Origin: Alistipes_A hominis
Lineage (GTDB): Bacteria > Bacteroidota > Bacteroidia > Bacteroidales > Rikenellaceae
Direction of reading: 5' to 3'
NCBI RefSeq assembly: GCF_014288115.1
Contig: NZ_JACOOK010000005.1
Span: forward strand, 169,319-233,318
Length of the DNA stretch: 64,000 bases
Shown here: positions 43,902 through 52,529 of the stretch, piece after piece
Layout of the letters: each line of letters begins with the position of its first letter
Position numbering within the stretch: position 1 is the stretch's first letter
The notes under the pieces: model-generated
The model's input: only the letters and a program-made list of their open reading frames with translations
Told to the model about the DNA's origin: nothing
Database searches by the model: none
Translations under genes and position numbers: made by a program

Positions 43902-45578
43902 TTACCGGCCGACCGATCCGAAAAACAACCACCGGATCGCATAGGCCAACGTCACCTGGTGATAGTCGTATTGCGAGGCCAGTCGTTTCCGGTAAGGGGC
44001 GATGTGCCGGCGCAGGTATCCCGGAAGCACGGAAAACGGAGCCAGCAACCGCTCGATCGGAATATCGCCGTACAGGTCGTGCAATCCCTCGTTGATCCGG
44101 AATTTGCGCGTATAACCGGTCGCACGCAGCAATCGCGACAGGACGGACGGCGGGACGGCTTCGATGATCCGGCGGCTCAACGGTTTGGACGCACGCGGCG
44201 GACAAAGTTCGTTTTCGAACGGGATACCCTTCAGCTTCGCATCCAACCAACCGTGTTTCTCGCCGTAAAAAAAGAAGCTCCGGTTCAGTTTGGCCGGCAC
44301 GTCCATATCCTGCCAAAAAGCGGTCAGGTCGTTATCCCACCACGGAGTGCGCCATCCGTAACCGAAAAATTCGTATACCCTCAGGCTGTGCATGATAAAC
44401 TTGGCCTGCCGCTCTTGCCAGTCGAAACATTCCGGAAAACCGTTCGACGAAACGCCCGTATCGTTCAGTATCCGCCCGATTTCGCGTTGCAGCGCACGAT
44501 CCGGCCGCCGGGAACCCCAATTAGAGAAATGCCTCTGCACGGCTTCCGCCGCCTGTGTCGACGTCTGGATAGCGCAAACCTGCGGGGTCAGGTGGCTGCC
44601 CGCCAGAAAATCGAGCGTATGTCCCGGAACGAACAGATCGCCGCGCTGTAGAATGCCGCGCCGGCCGAGTTCGTAAACAGCCGCGAAATCCTGCGTATGA
44701 GGCATACTCGACGCGCAACAGGACGCGAAACGGAAATACCGATCGAGCAATCCCTGCTCCCGGATCGCATCGAACAGTCCGCGCGTATACTCTACGAAAT
44801 GCCATTCGTACCCGAACGCTTCGGCCACTTCGCGACTCAGGCGAGACTGCGGGTTTTCCGGAACGCCGTACGAATAGCAAACGACGTTACGGATACCGGC
44901 CTTATACAAATAATTGACAATCAATCGGGAGTCATGTCCCCCGCTCAACGGGACGATCCAGTTTCGCACGTCGGGGGCGCTCTCGGTCATCCGCCGGATC
45001 GCCTGCGCGAAAAGCGTATCCGCTGTCCGTACCCCTTCCGCCGGGTCGGGCGTCACGTTCATTTTCGGATCGTAAAGGAAATAGCGTTCGGATTCCGTCT
45101 CCGCATCCCGCAGGCGGACTATCTCGGCAGCCTGCACGGCAAAAATGTCCCGGAACACCGTCCGCTGTCCAATGACGAAACCCGACAGAAGAAACTGCTC
45201 CATTGCCCCGGAATCGATTTCCGGTTGCATTCCGGTATCTTCCATCGCCCGCAGCAGGTCGTCCGTCACCAGCCATGCGTCCCGGAACCGGGTCCGGCAC
45301 AACGGAAAAGAACGAAGTCGGTCGGTCGCCGCACACAATGCGCCGTCCCGCTGTAGGACGATGGCAAAACAGCCGTTCAACTCCCGAACGAACTCCCCGA
45401 AGGCGCCGGCATCCGCAGCCGCGGAAGCGACCAGTCTACAGAAAGCGGCCCCTTCGTAAACGGCATCCCGGTAACGGACATTTCCCTTCACGCAAACCAT
45501 ACCGGCGTCATGCTGCTCGGTAAACCAGTCCAGGCCGTAAAGCAAGATACGATTTTTCGTAGCGGAGACGGTTCGCAT
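43902..45578 (-). CDS. Asparagine-synthase-family protein without the glutaminase cysteine
   Basis: A 558-residue protein. Residues 1-190 resemble the Ntn glutaminase domain of AsnB (ELNGCFAIVLQRDGALCAATDR), but the start MRTVSATKN lacks the Cys2 nucleophile. The synthetase domain has the pyrophosphate loop LSGGHDSR near residue 210 and a helical C-terminal part. It may adenylate a carboxylate and use ammonia or another amine, rather than make asparagine from glutamine; some AsnB homologues act in capsule or natural-product amidation. It is 6 bp downstream of the M49 gene. Confidence 0.85.
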   Translation of the reverse strand: MRTVSATKNRILLYGLDWFTEQHDAGMVCVKGNVRYRDAVYEGAAFCRLVASAAADAGAFGEFVRELNGCFAIVLQRDGALCAATDRLRSFPLCRTRFRDAWLVTDDLLRAMEDTGMQPEIDSGAMEQFLLSGFVIGQRTVFRDIFAVQAAEIVRLRDAETESERYFLYDPKMNVTPDPAEGVRTADTLFAQAIRRMTESAPDVRNWIVPLSGGHDSRLIVNYLYKAGIRNVVCYSYGVPENPQSRLSREVAEAFGYEWHFVEYTRGLFDAIREQGLLDRYFRFASCCASSMPHTQDFAAVYELGRRGILQRGDLFVPGHTLDFLAGSHLTPQVCAIQTSTQAAEAVQRHFSNWGSRRPDRALQREIGRILNDTGVSSNGFPECFDWQERQAKFIMHSLRVYEFFGYGWRTPWWDNDLTAFWQDMDVPAKLNRSFFFYGEKHGWLDAKLKGIPFENELCPPRASKPLSRRIIEAVPPSVLSRLLRATGYTRKFRINEGLHDLYGDIPIERLLAPFSVLPGYLRRHIAPYRKRLASQYDYHQVTLAYAIRWLFFGSVGR

Positions 45579-45584
45579 TTCCGG

Positions 45585-47618
45585 TCAGTTTACCGAAGGC
45601 AGGAACGAATATTCGCGCGAATACTCCATCATCTGACCGGCATAGTCGTCGGTATATTCGACATTGACGTCGACGATCTCCCCGTTTTCCATGACCGGTT
45701 GGTAAACCGGATTGACAAAGCCGCTGTAAGGCGCCAGACCGAGCTTTTGATAACGGTCGAGCACTTCTTTGTGCAACTCGGGATCGATCTGCACAGCGTA
45801 GGTTTCGACCAACTCCCGGCCGCTCTCGAAATCGCCGGTGCTCTTGATCCGCTGAATCTCCTTCAGCAGTTCGCCGAAAAGCCCCCGCAATTTCTGATAA
45901 TCGTTCACCACGATATAGGTTTTCCCGTCTTTCACCACTTTTTCGACGACCCGCTCGTCTTTGCCTCTCTCATAGCACCACTCGGCGATCAGCTTCCGAT
46001 TGCGCATGTGCGCCTCCTCGACCGTCTTGCCCGGCTCGATCCGCGCGAACTGGGTCATCATCCCGTTCATCATGTAAACGGCATACTCCGTCTTGGCCAC
46101 GTCGAACGACGGAACGAGTCCCAGTTCGACCATTTTCGGATCGCCCAGATAGTACAGCGCGAACAGGTCGGCGCGCGCCTCTTCCAGCGTCGAAGAGTAA
46201 TTTTTCAGTTCGTCGCCCTTCACGCCCGGCACCAGTTGTCCCGAACCGTGTCCGAGGCACTCGTGCAGATCGGTATGCAAGTCGTCGGCCAGCGAGCCGT
46301 ACTTTTTATGCAGTTCGATCGTCTCCGAATCGAATATGAACTCTTCGTCGAAACCGTTACCCTTGGCAGCCTCCGCATAAGCGGACGTGATGTTGCCGAC
46401 GGTCACCGATTTGGAACCGTGATCGCGGCGGATCCAGTCTGCATTCGGCAGGTTGACGCCGATCGGCGTGGCCGGATAACAGTCGCCGCCAAGTATGGCG
46501 GCGGTAATTACCTTTGCCGAAACGCCTTTCACCTCTTTTTTCCGGAACTGTTCGTCGACCGGGGAATGATCCTCGAACCACTGGGCGGCTTCGCAGATGA
46601 TCTTCGTCCGTTCGGTCGCATCCTCGTCCCGGAAGTTCACCATGCTCTCCCACGAACCGCGATACCCCAGCGGATCGCCGTAACTCTCGATAAAACCGTT
46701 CACGAAATCGACTTTAGAGGCCGTATCCCCGACCCACAAGATGCTGTACTTATCGAATTGCTTCAGATCGCCGCTCTTATAAAAAGCGATCAGCGCATCG
46801 ATCGTTTCCTTCTGACGGCCCACAGCCACCTCCGAAGCCTTCTGCAACCAGTAAACGATCTTTTCGATCGCCGGAGAATACATGCCTCCCACTTTCCAAA
46901 CCTGCTCCACTAACCGTCCGTCGCCGCCTTTGACCAACTTGCTGTTCAATCCGTAGGAAACCGGCGTCCGGTCGTTCGGGTCCATCCGGGCGGCATAAAA
47001 CTCCTCGACCTCTTGCTGGGAGACCCCTTCGTAATAATTGTTGGCCGACGCCCGGATAATATCTTCTCCGGCAGCGAGGTTCACCCGTTTGGGCATCACC
47101 TCCGGGTCGAAAACGACCGGTTTGATCTCGGCTATCACCCGTTCCACGGAACCGAAATCCATCGGAAAATCCGTTTTCGGCGTACCGGCTACCAACTCGT
47201 CGAAATAGGCCTCGGTAAATTCCGGCCGAAACTTGTCGGTCGAATAATGATGGTGGATGCCGTTGGCGAACCACACTTTCTTGAGGTATTTCTCGAACTG
47301 CTTGAAACGCGGATCTTTCCGATCGCCGGCATATCCCTGATAGATGGCTTCCAGCGTACGGCGGATCCGCAGGTTGTAACGCCCGTTCTGGTCGAACAAA
47401 ATGTCGCGCCCGCTCAGAGCGGCCTGACTCAGGTAATAGATCAGCAACTTCTCGTTCAGGGCAAGCGTATCGAACCCAGGAACCCGGTATTTCAGCACCC
47501 GGATGTCGTCGAAGCGGTCCGCCACCCAATTGAATTTTTCTTCGGTTATCTTTTTCCGGCATCCCCCGACGCCCGCAGCAAGTATCGTCATAAGTAAAAC
47601 AGTAAAGATTCTTTTCAT
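45585..47618 (-). CDS. Dipeptidyl peptidase III-like M49 metallopeptidase, lipoprotein
   Basis: A 677-residue zinc aminodipeptidase. The N-terminus MKRIFTVLLMTILAAGVGGC is a lipoprotein signal (Cys20). The M49 zinc motif HECLGH (about residues 452-457) and the downstream EEARAD motif are intact. It should remove dipeptides from short oligopeptides in the periplasm or at the surface. It has its own promoter box, divergent from panC. Confidence 0.94.
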   Translation of the reverse strand: MKRIFTVLLMTILAAGVGGCRKKITEEKFNWVADRFDDIRVLKYRVPGFDTLALNEKLLIYYLSQAALSGRDILFDQNGRYNLRIRRTLEAIYQGYAGDRKDPRFKQFEKYLKKVWFANGIHHHYSTDKFRPEFTEAYFDELVAGTPKTDFPMDFGSVERVIAEIKPVVFDPEVMPKRVNLAAGEDIIRASANNYYEGVSQQEVEEFYAARMDPNDRTPVSYGLNSKLVKGGDGRLVEQVWKVGGMYSPAIEKIVYWLQKASEVAVGRQKETIDALIAFYKSGDLKQFDKYSILWVGDTASKVDFVNGFIESYGDPLGYRGSWESMVNFRDEDATERTKIICEAAQWFEDHSPVDEQFRKKEVKGVSAKVITAAILGGDCYPATPIGVNLPNADWIRRDHGSKSVTVGNITSAYAEAAKGNGFDEEFIFDSETIELHKKYGSLADDLHTDLHECLGHGSGQLVPGVKGDELKNYSSTLEEARADLFALYYLGDPKMVELGLVPSFDVAKTEYAVYMMNGMMTQFARIEPGKTVEEAHMRNRKLIAEWCYERGKDERVVEKVVKDGKTYIVVNDYQKLRGLFGELLKEIQRIKSTGDFESGRELVETYAVQIDPELHKEVLDRYQKLGLAPYSGFVNPVYQPVMENGEIVDVNVEYTDDYAGQMMEYSREYSFLPSVN

Positions 47619-47640
47619 AAAAGAAAACTTAGGTTCTTCG

Positions 47641-47648
47641 CAAAGTTA
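47641..47648 (-). promoter_or_regulatory. -7 promoter box for the M49 peptidase gene
   Basis: The minus-strand reading TAACTTTG matches TAnnTTTG and lies 22 bp before the ATG at 47618. Confidence 0.6.
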
Positions 47649-47691
47649 CAACCTTTTTCCCGAAAAAATTAGATTATTATAAGCAATTTTC

Positions 47692-47699
47692 TACCTTTG
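47692..47699 (+). promoter_or_regulatory. -7 promoter box for panC
   Basis: TACCTTTG matches TAnnTTTG and lies 46 bp before the panC ATG. It is divergent from, and about 43 bp away from, the M49 promoter box. Confidence 0.6.
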
Positions 47700-47745
47700 T
47701 GCCGTTAAAATAAAGGCGGTAATATCGCCTGAAAAAACGATTTCG

Positions 47746-48579
47746 ATGAAAGTTTTCACAAGGAACGCAGCGCTTTCCGACGAACTGAAACGGCACCCGG
47801 GCACGTGCGGTTTCGTCCCGACGATGGGAGCGTTGCACAACGGGCACTTGTCGCTGGTCGAACAGTGCCGGCGGGAATGCGACACGGTCGTCGTCAGCAT
47901 TTTCGTCAATCCGACCCAGTTCAACGACCCGAACGATTTGAAAAACTACCCGCGAACCGTGGAAGCCGATCTGGCACTGCTCGAAAAAGCAGGCGCCGAC
48001 TTCGCGCTGACCCCTTCGGTAGAAGACATTTATCCGGAAAAAGATACGCGAGTATTCGATTTCGGGCTGCTGGACAAGGTGATGGAAGGCGCGCACCGGC
48101 CGGGGCATTTCAACGGCGTAGCCCAAGTGGTGAGCCGCCTGTTCGACATCGTCCGCTGCGACAAGGCCTATTTCGGTGAAAAGGATTTCCAGCAGATCGC
48201 CGTGATTCGGGAATTGGTACGTCAGTGCGACTACCCGCTGCAAATCGTCGCATGTCCGATTGTCCGCGACACCGACGGACTGGCGCTCAGTTCGCGCAAC
48301 GCGCTGCTGACACCCGCACACCGGGCCGCCGCGCCGCTGATCTACAAAGCTCTGAAGGAAGGGGTCGAAAGCGCGCGCAGCATGTCGGTGGACGAAATGA
48401 AACGCCGGGTCGTCGAACGGATCGACGCCGACCCGCTGCTGCAAGTCGAATATTTCGAAGTGGTCAACGCCGATACGCTGGAAGGGATCGACCGGTGGAG
48501 CGACACGTTCCCGATGCGCGGCTGCATCGCCGTCCAGGCCGGCAACGTGCGGCTGATCGACAATATCGCGATCTTGTAA
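47746..48579 (+). CDS. panC: Pantoate--beta-alanine ligase PanC
   Basis: A 277-residue cytoplasmic enzyme joining pantoate and beta-alanine with ATP in pantothenate (coenzyme A) synthesis. The class-I nucleotidyltransferase motifs are clear: FVPTMGALHNGH (HxGH), FVNPTQF, GHFNGVAQVVSRLF, FGEKDFQQ and LALSSRN. Length is normal. panD, encoding the enzyme that makes beta-alanine, follows 176 bp downstream, so both steps are linked. Confidence 0.98.
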   Translation: MKVFTRNAALSDELKRHPGTCGFVPTMGALHNGHLSLVEQCRRECDTVVVSIFVNPTQFNDPNDLKNYPRTVEADLALLEKAGADFALTPSVEDIYPEKDTRVFDFGLLDKVMEGAHRPGHFNGVAQVVSRLFDIVRCDKAYFGEKDFQQIAVIRELVRQCDYPLQIVACPIVRDTDGLALSSRNALLTPAHRAAAPLIYKALKEGVESARSMSVDEMKRRVVERIDADPLLQVEYFEVVNADTLEGIDRWSDTFPMRGCIAVQAGNVRLIDNIAIL

Positions 48580-48655
48580 CAGGATGGTATATAAACGCTT
48601 ATAACAACACGCAAACGACTGTGGCCTAAGAAAATCGCACGAGGCCGATAAAAGA

Positions 48656-48685
48656 TTGGGGATTTAAATATATTTGTTAAATTTG
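48656..48685 (+). promoter_or_regulatory. Promoter for panD (-33 TTG, 19 bp, -7 TAAATTTG)
   Basis: TTG at 48656-48658 and TAAATTTG at 48678-48685 are 19 bp apart. A second overlapping -7 match, TATATTTG, is at 48669-48676. So panD can be transcribed independently of panC. The leader of about 60 nt contains a small hairpin, GCGGC-CTAC-GCCGC, at 48718-48731. Confidence 0.7.
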
Positions 48686-48755
48686 CCGATCGGTAACATG
48701 TTTTTATCAGGAGAACTGCGGCCTACGCCGCACTAACTAATTGGGGAACAAAGCA

Positions 48756-49109
48756 ATGCAGATAGAGGTATTCAAGTCCAAGATACACCGGGTGACCATA
48801 ACCGAGGCCAACCTCAGTTATGTGGGGAGTATCACCATCGACGAGGATTTGCTGGATGCTGCCAATATGATCGCCGGGGAGAAAGTTCAGATCGTGAACG
48901 TCAACAACGGGGAACGTCTCGAAACTTATATCATCAAAGGGGAGCGCGGCAGCGGAGCCGTGTGCCTGAACGGGCCGGCGGCGCGCCGTTGCGTAGTCGG
49001 CGACGTAGTGATCATCATCTCGTACGCGCTGATGGACTTCGAAGAAGCCAAAACGTTCAAGCCGTGGGTCGTTTTTCCCGACACGGAGACCAACAGGCTG
49101 ATCAAATAG
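48756..49109 (+). CDS. panD: Aspartate 1-decarboxylase PanD
   Basis: A 117-residue pyruvoyl-dependent enzyme that makes beta-alanine from aspartate. The self-cleavage site YVGS (Gly24-Ser25) and the Tyr58-region motif GERLETYIIKG are present, and the C-terminus (SYALMDFEEAKTFKPWVVF) is typical. The start MQIEVFKSK at 48756 gives normal length, preceded by GGGGAA. Processing would give beta and alpha chains. Confidence 0.97.
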   Translation: MQIEVFKSKIHRVTITEANLSYVGSITIDEDLLDAANMIAGEKVQIVNVNNGERLETYIIKGERGSGAVCLNGPAARRCVVGDVVIIISYALMDFEEAKTFKPWVVFPDTETNRLIK

Positions 49110-49220
49110 GTTTCCGGCGAAAACGCCTGTTCGGCACAGACCGATTCCGACATACGCCGTCTGCATGAATTTCGTGTGCAGAAAAGGAGTATCGTCGGTT
49201 TTTGTTTGCCGTTTTTTCGT

Positions 49221-49228
49221 TAACTTTG
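49221..49228 (+). promoter_or_regulatory. -7 promoter box for the YggS-family gene
   Basis: TAACTTTG matches TAnnTTTG, 26 bp before the ATG at 49255. TTTG occurs at 49201-49204 but with only 16 bp spacing. Confidence 0.55.
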
Positions 49229-49254
49229 GATACTGAAACGTTACAGGAAATATC

Positions 49255-49920
49255 ATGTCGATTGCCGAAAAAATCACCGGGCTCCGCGCGGCGCTGCCGC
49301 AACACGTGGAACTGATCGCCGTATCGAAAACCTATCCGCCGTCAGCCGTTCTGGAAGCCTACCGGGCCGGGCAACGCGCTTTCGGAGAAAACCGCCCGCA
49401 GGAACTCGTCGAGAAGTACCATGCCCTGCCGAAGGACATCCGATGGCATCAGATCGGCGGCCTGCAATCCAATAAAGTCAAATACATCGCCCCATTCGTC
49501 GCGATGATCCATTCGGTGGAATCGGCGAAACTGCTGGACGTGATCCAGAAAGAAGCGGTCAAAAACGACCGAACGATCGACGTCCTGCTCGAAATACGCA
49601 TCGCACGGGAAGCGTCGAAACACGGATGGAGCGAGAAAGACCTGGTCGACTACCTGCAAACGGGCGCCTACCGGAACCTGAACTCCGTTCGTTTCCGGGG
49701 ACTTATGGGCGTCGCGACCCATACCGAGGATCAAGAGACGATCCGCGCCGAATTCACCCGTCTGCACGAATTGTTCGTCAGGTTGGGAAACGAGTATTTC
49801 GACCGCGATTTCGATACGCTTTCGATGGGCATGACCTCCGATTATCCGATCGCCGTCTCATGCGGCAGCACGATGGTGCGTATCGGAAGCTACATCTTCG
49901 GAGCGCGCAACTACCTATAA
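49255..49920 (+). CDS. YggS/PLPBP family pyridoxal phosphate homeostasis protein
   Basis: A 221-residue fold-type III PLP protein. The PLP lysine lies in AVSKTYPP, and FGENRPQELVEKY, RWHQIGGLQSNKVK, SMGMTSDYPIAV and RIGSYIFGAR are family signatures. Members buffer PLP and have no firmly established catalytic activity. It appears to be a single-gene unit convergent with the M23/LysM gene. Confidence 0.95.
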   Translation: MSIAEKITGLRAALPQHVELIAVSKTYPPSAVLEAYRAGQRAFGENRPQELVEKYHALPKDIRWHQIGGLQSNKVKYIAPFVAMIHSVESAKLLDVIQKEAVKNDRTIDVLLEIRIAREASKHGWSEKDLVDYLQTGAYRNLNSVRFRGLMGVATHTEDQETIRAEFTRLHELFVRLGNEYFDRDFDTLSMGMTSDYPIAVSCGSTMVRIGSYIFGARNYL

Positions 49921-49954
49921 GACAAAAATGTCATAAAAACATCCGGATTCAAAG

Positions 49955-51025
49955 CTACTTGATCCGCAGACGCCGGCCGAGCTTCAGCACGGTTTTCGGA
50001 GTGATGTTATTCAGGCGGCATATCTGACTGACCGAAACGCCGTATTTAAGCGCCAGCCGACCGAGAATATCGCCCTGTTTGATCGTATGGTAAACGGCGT
50101 TGCTGGAACTGACGGTCGCCGTTTTAGTCTGTTGCTCCTCCTTTTTCTGGGCGGCGGCGATCCGTTCCAGAATGTCGCCGGAGGCAGTATCCCCTTCCGC
50201 AGAAGCCAGCAACGGAAAGTCGTCGTCGTCCTCTTCCAGAATTTCCGAAGCGCGGGAATGAATGTTGAAGAACTGTTTTTCGAGGGCGAAAGTCTGGTAT
50301 TTCAACTGCCCCGTCTGGAAATCGACGATAAATTCGGGATCGAAGGTCTGATCGCAGTAACGCATTTCGAAATGCAGATGCGGTCCCCGGCTGCGCCCGG
50401 TCGAACCGCAGAATCCGATTACCTGCCCGCATTTAACGTAATCGTTCACCTTGACATTGAGCTTCGAAAGATGAGCATGCCAGGTTTCCAGGCCATTTTC
50501 ATGCCGGACGATCACCAGATTCCCGAAACCGCCCGTATTGTACTTCGCATAACGAATTTTGCCGTCGAACGCGGCGTAAATCGGTTCGCCGATCTTCAGC
50601 GGAATATCCACGCCGTTGTGGTTGCGGCGGCCGCGCGGGCCGTATTTCGACAGCACCGAGCCGACTACCGGAGCTTTGAATCCGGACAGATCCTTTACCA
50701 GATTCAGATCCACCACCGACGGTAGATCCTCGTAAGCGATGCTTTTATAAGCGAAAACCTGCGAGGTATCCCAATGCTGCATATAGACCGGCAGCGAATC
50801 CCGCACTTTCAGCGCGGGACGGTAGTAACGCCAGGTATTATTGCTGAAAATAATGATCCGGGTTTCGGGATCGTCGGTCGCCAGCGTATCCAACGGCTGC
50901 TGCGGCAGATCTTCGATGTGCAACGTCGCCGGAACGACCGGACGGCGCCTGCGCGATTGGCCGTGGAGCGTGGTTGCGGTCAAAACAAATAACAGGGATA
51001 CCGTTATCAGATATCTGAAATTCAT
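49955..51025 (-). CDS. M23 metallopeptidase with C-terminal LysM domain
   Basis: A 356-residue secreted protein with signal peptide (MNFRYLITVSLLFVLTATTLHGQ). The LytM domain (about 118-225) has the zinc ligands HNGVD (His136, Asp140) and HLHFEM. A short low-complexity acidic linker leads to a LysM domain (about 310-356, IKQGDILGRLALKYGVSVSQ). It should bind and cleave, or activate cleavage of, peptidoglycan in cell division or envelope growth. Confidence 0.94.
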   Translation of the reverse strand: MNFRYLITVSLLFVLTATTLHGQSRRRRPVVPATLHIEDLPQQPLDTLATDDPETRIIIFSNNTWRYYRPALKVRDSLPVYMQHWDTSQVFAYKSIAYEDLPSVVDLNLVKDLSGFKAPVVGSVLSKYGPRGRRNHNGVDIPLKIGEPIYAAFDGKIRYAKYNTGGFGNLVIVRHENGLETWHAHLSKLNVKVNDYVKCGQVIGFCGSTGRSRGPHLHFEMRYCDQTFDPEFIVDFQTGQLKYQTFALEKQFFNIHSRASEILEEDDDDFPLLASAEGDTASGDILERIAAAQKKEEQQTKTATVSSSNAVYHTIKQGDILGRLALKYGVSVSQICRLNNITPKTVLKLGRRLRIK

Positions 51026-51048
51026 GCTCGTTCGGAATTATATCGTTA

Positions 51049-51056
51049 CAAAACTA
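51049..51056 (-). promoter_or_regulatory. -7 promoter box for the M23/LysM gene
   Basis: The minus-strand reading TAGTTTTG matches TAnnTTTG and lies 23 bp before the ATG at 51025. Confidence 0.5.
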
Positions 51057-51168
51057 ACAATAATTTCCGACAATTCGGCATTTTTCGAAAGGCTGATACC
51101 CTCCGTGCACGAGAAAGCCGTTCCTCTCCCTCAGCGGACTCCGGAACAAAAGGTCAGCTCCCGGCAGT

Positions 51169-51726
51169 TCAGGCCACCATTTCGGGCACCCGGATAATCT
51201 CCATGCCCTTCTGTATGGCCGCTTCGTTAGCGGGGATCAGCGACGCCATCCGTTCCGGCAGCGATTTGGCCAGTCCCCGGAAAACGTTGTCGAGCGATAC
51301 GACCGGCTTCACTTTCAGGTAGCCGCCCAGGATCATCGTATTGAAAACGCGTATGTTGCCCAGCCGGGCAGCCTCTTCGGTCGCCGGAATCGCATACACC
51401 CGGATATCCTTGCGCTGCGGTGGGCGCACCACCCCGTTCGGATCGTAAATCAGCACGCCGCCCGGCTTGACGCGCGGTTCGAACTTATCCATGCTCTGCT
51501 GGTTCAGGATGATCGCCGTATCGTAATCGTGTACGATCGGCGAACTGATCTGCCGGTCGCTCAGGATCACCGTCACATTGGCAGTTCCGCCGCGCATTTC
51601 CGGGCCGTAAGACGGCATCCAGCTCACTTCGAGTCCCTGCATCACGCCCGAGTAGGCGAGAATTTTGCCCATCGACAGCACGCCCTGTCCGCCGAAACCG
51701 GCTATGATAATCTCTTCTTTAAACAT
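51169..51726 (-). CDS. 2-oxoacid:ferredoxin oxidoreductase, gamma subunit
   Basis: A 185-residue gamma-domain protein of the POR/KOR/VOR family: IIAGFGGQGVLSMGKIL at the N-terminus, SYGPEMRGGTANVTV and the TMILGGYLK region. It is part of the complex with the alpha, beta and ferredoxin subunits encoded upstream. The start is MFKEEI at 51726, 35 bp after the beta subunit. It is the last gene of the operon. Confidence 0.93.
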   Translation of the reverse strand: MFKEEIIIAGFGGQGVLSMGKILAYSGVMQGLEVSWMPSYGPEMRGGTANVTVILSDRQISSPIVHDYDTAIILNQQSMDKFEPRVKPGGVLIYDPNGVVRPPQRKDIRVYAIPATEEAARLGNIRVFNTMILGGYLKVKPVVSLDNVFRGLAKSLPERMASLIPANEAAIQKGMEIIRVPEMVA

Positions 51727-51761
51727 ATCTCTACGATTAAACGCGTTCGGTAAACAAATTA

Positions 51762-52523
51762 TTATCCTTTGATATCCCCCAGCGGATACAGCGGCAGCAT
51801 GTTCTGCTCCATCCACCGGTTCGCCTCGGTCGGCGACATTTTCCAGCCCGAATTGCAGGTCGCTACGAATTCGACGAACGACAGCCCTTTCCGCTGCATC
51901 GAATTCTCGAAGGCCTTACGCAACGCCTTTTTCGCTTTACGGACGGCACCGGGGGTGTGGACGCTCTGCCGCGTCAAGTAGCACACCCCGTCGAGATGCG
52001 CCAACATATCGGCCACCTTGAACGGGTAACCGTGCAACTGTGGATCGCGTCCTTCGGGAGTCGTCACGGTCTTCATGCCAAGCAGCGTCGTCGGAGCCAT
52101 CTGCCCGCCGGTCATGCCGTAGATCGCATTGTTGACATAGATGATCGTGATGTTCTCGCCGCGGTTGCACGCGTGGATCGTCTCGCCGGTTCCGATCGCG
52201 GCCAGGTCGCCGTCGCCCTGGTACGTAAAGACCAGCTTCGACGGATTCAGCCGTTTGATCGCCGTAGCTACCGCCGCCGCGCGCCCGTGCGCCGCTTGCA
52301 CCCAATCGATATCGACGTAGTCGTACGCCAGCACCGCGCAGCCTACCGGCGTAATGCCGATCGCGTCGTGCTCGACCTGCATTTCGTCGATCACTTCGGC
52401 GACCAGTTTGTGGATCGTTCCGTGGCTGCACCCCGGACAGAAGTGCATCACGGCATCGGTCAGCAGCCGGGGCTTCGCATAGACCCGGTTTTCCGGGATC
52501 AATTTTATTTCAGATTCAGCCAT
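51762..52523 (-). CDS. 2-oxoacid:ferredoxin oxidoreductase, beta subunit (TPP-binding)
   Basis: A 253-residue TPP-binding subunit. HFCPGCSHG near the N-terminus, GHGRAAAVATG-like AHGRAAAVATAIK, and the GDGDLAAIGTGETIHACNRGENI thiamine-diphosphate motif (quoted in part) with NNAIYGMTGGQ are typical of KorB/VorA. With the alpha subunit it oxidatively decarboxylates a 2-oxoacid to an acyl-CoA. 2-Oxoglutarate and branched-chain 2-oxoacids are both possible. Confidence 0.94.
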   Translation of the reverse strand: MAESEIKLIPENRVYAKPRLLTDAVMHFCPGCSHGTIHKLVAEVIDEMQVEHDAIGITPVGCAVLAYDYVDIDWVQAAHGRAAAVATAIKRLNPSKLVFTYQGDGDLAAIGTGETIHACNRGENITIIYVNNAIYGMTGGQMAPTTLLGMKTVTTPEGRDPQLHGYPFKVADMLAHLDGVCYLTRQSVHTPGAVRKAKKALRKAFENSMQRKGLSFVEFVATCNSGWKMSPTEANRWMEQNMLPLYPLGDIKG

Positions 52524-52529
52524 AAACTT

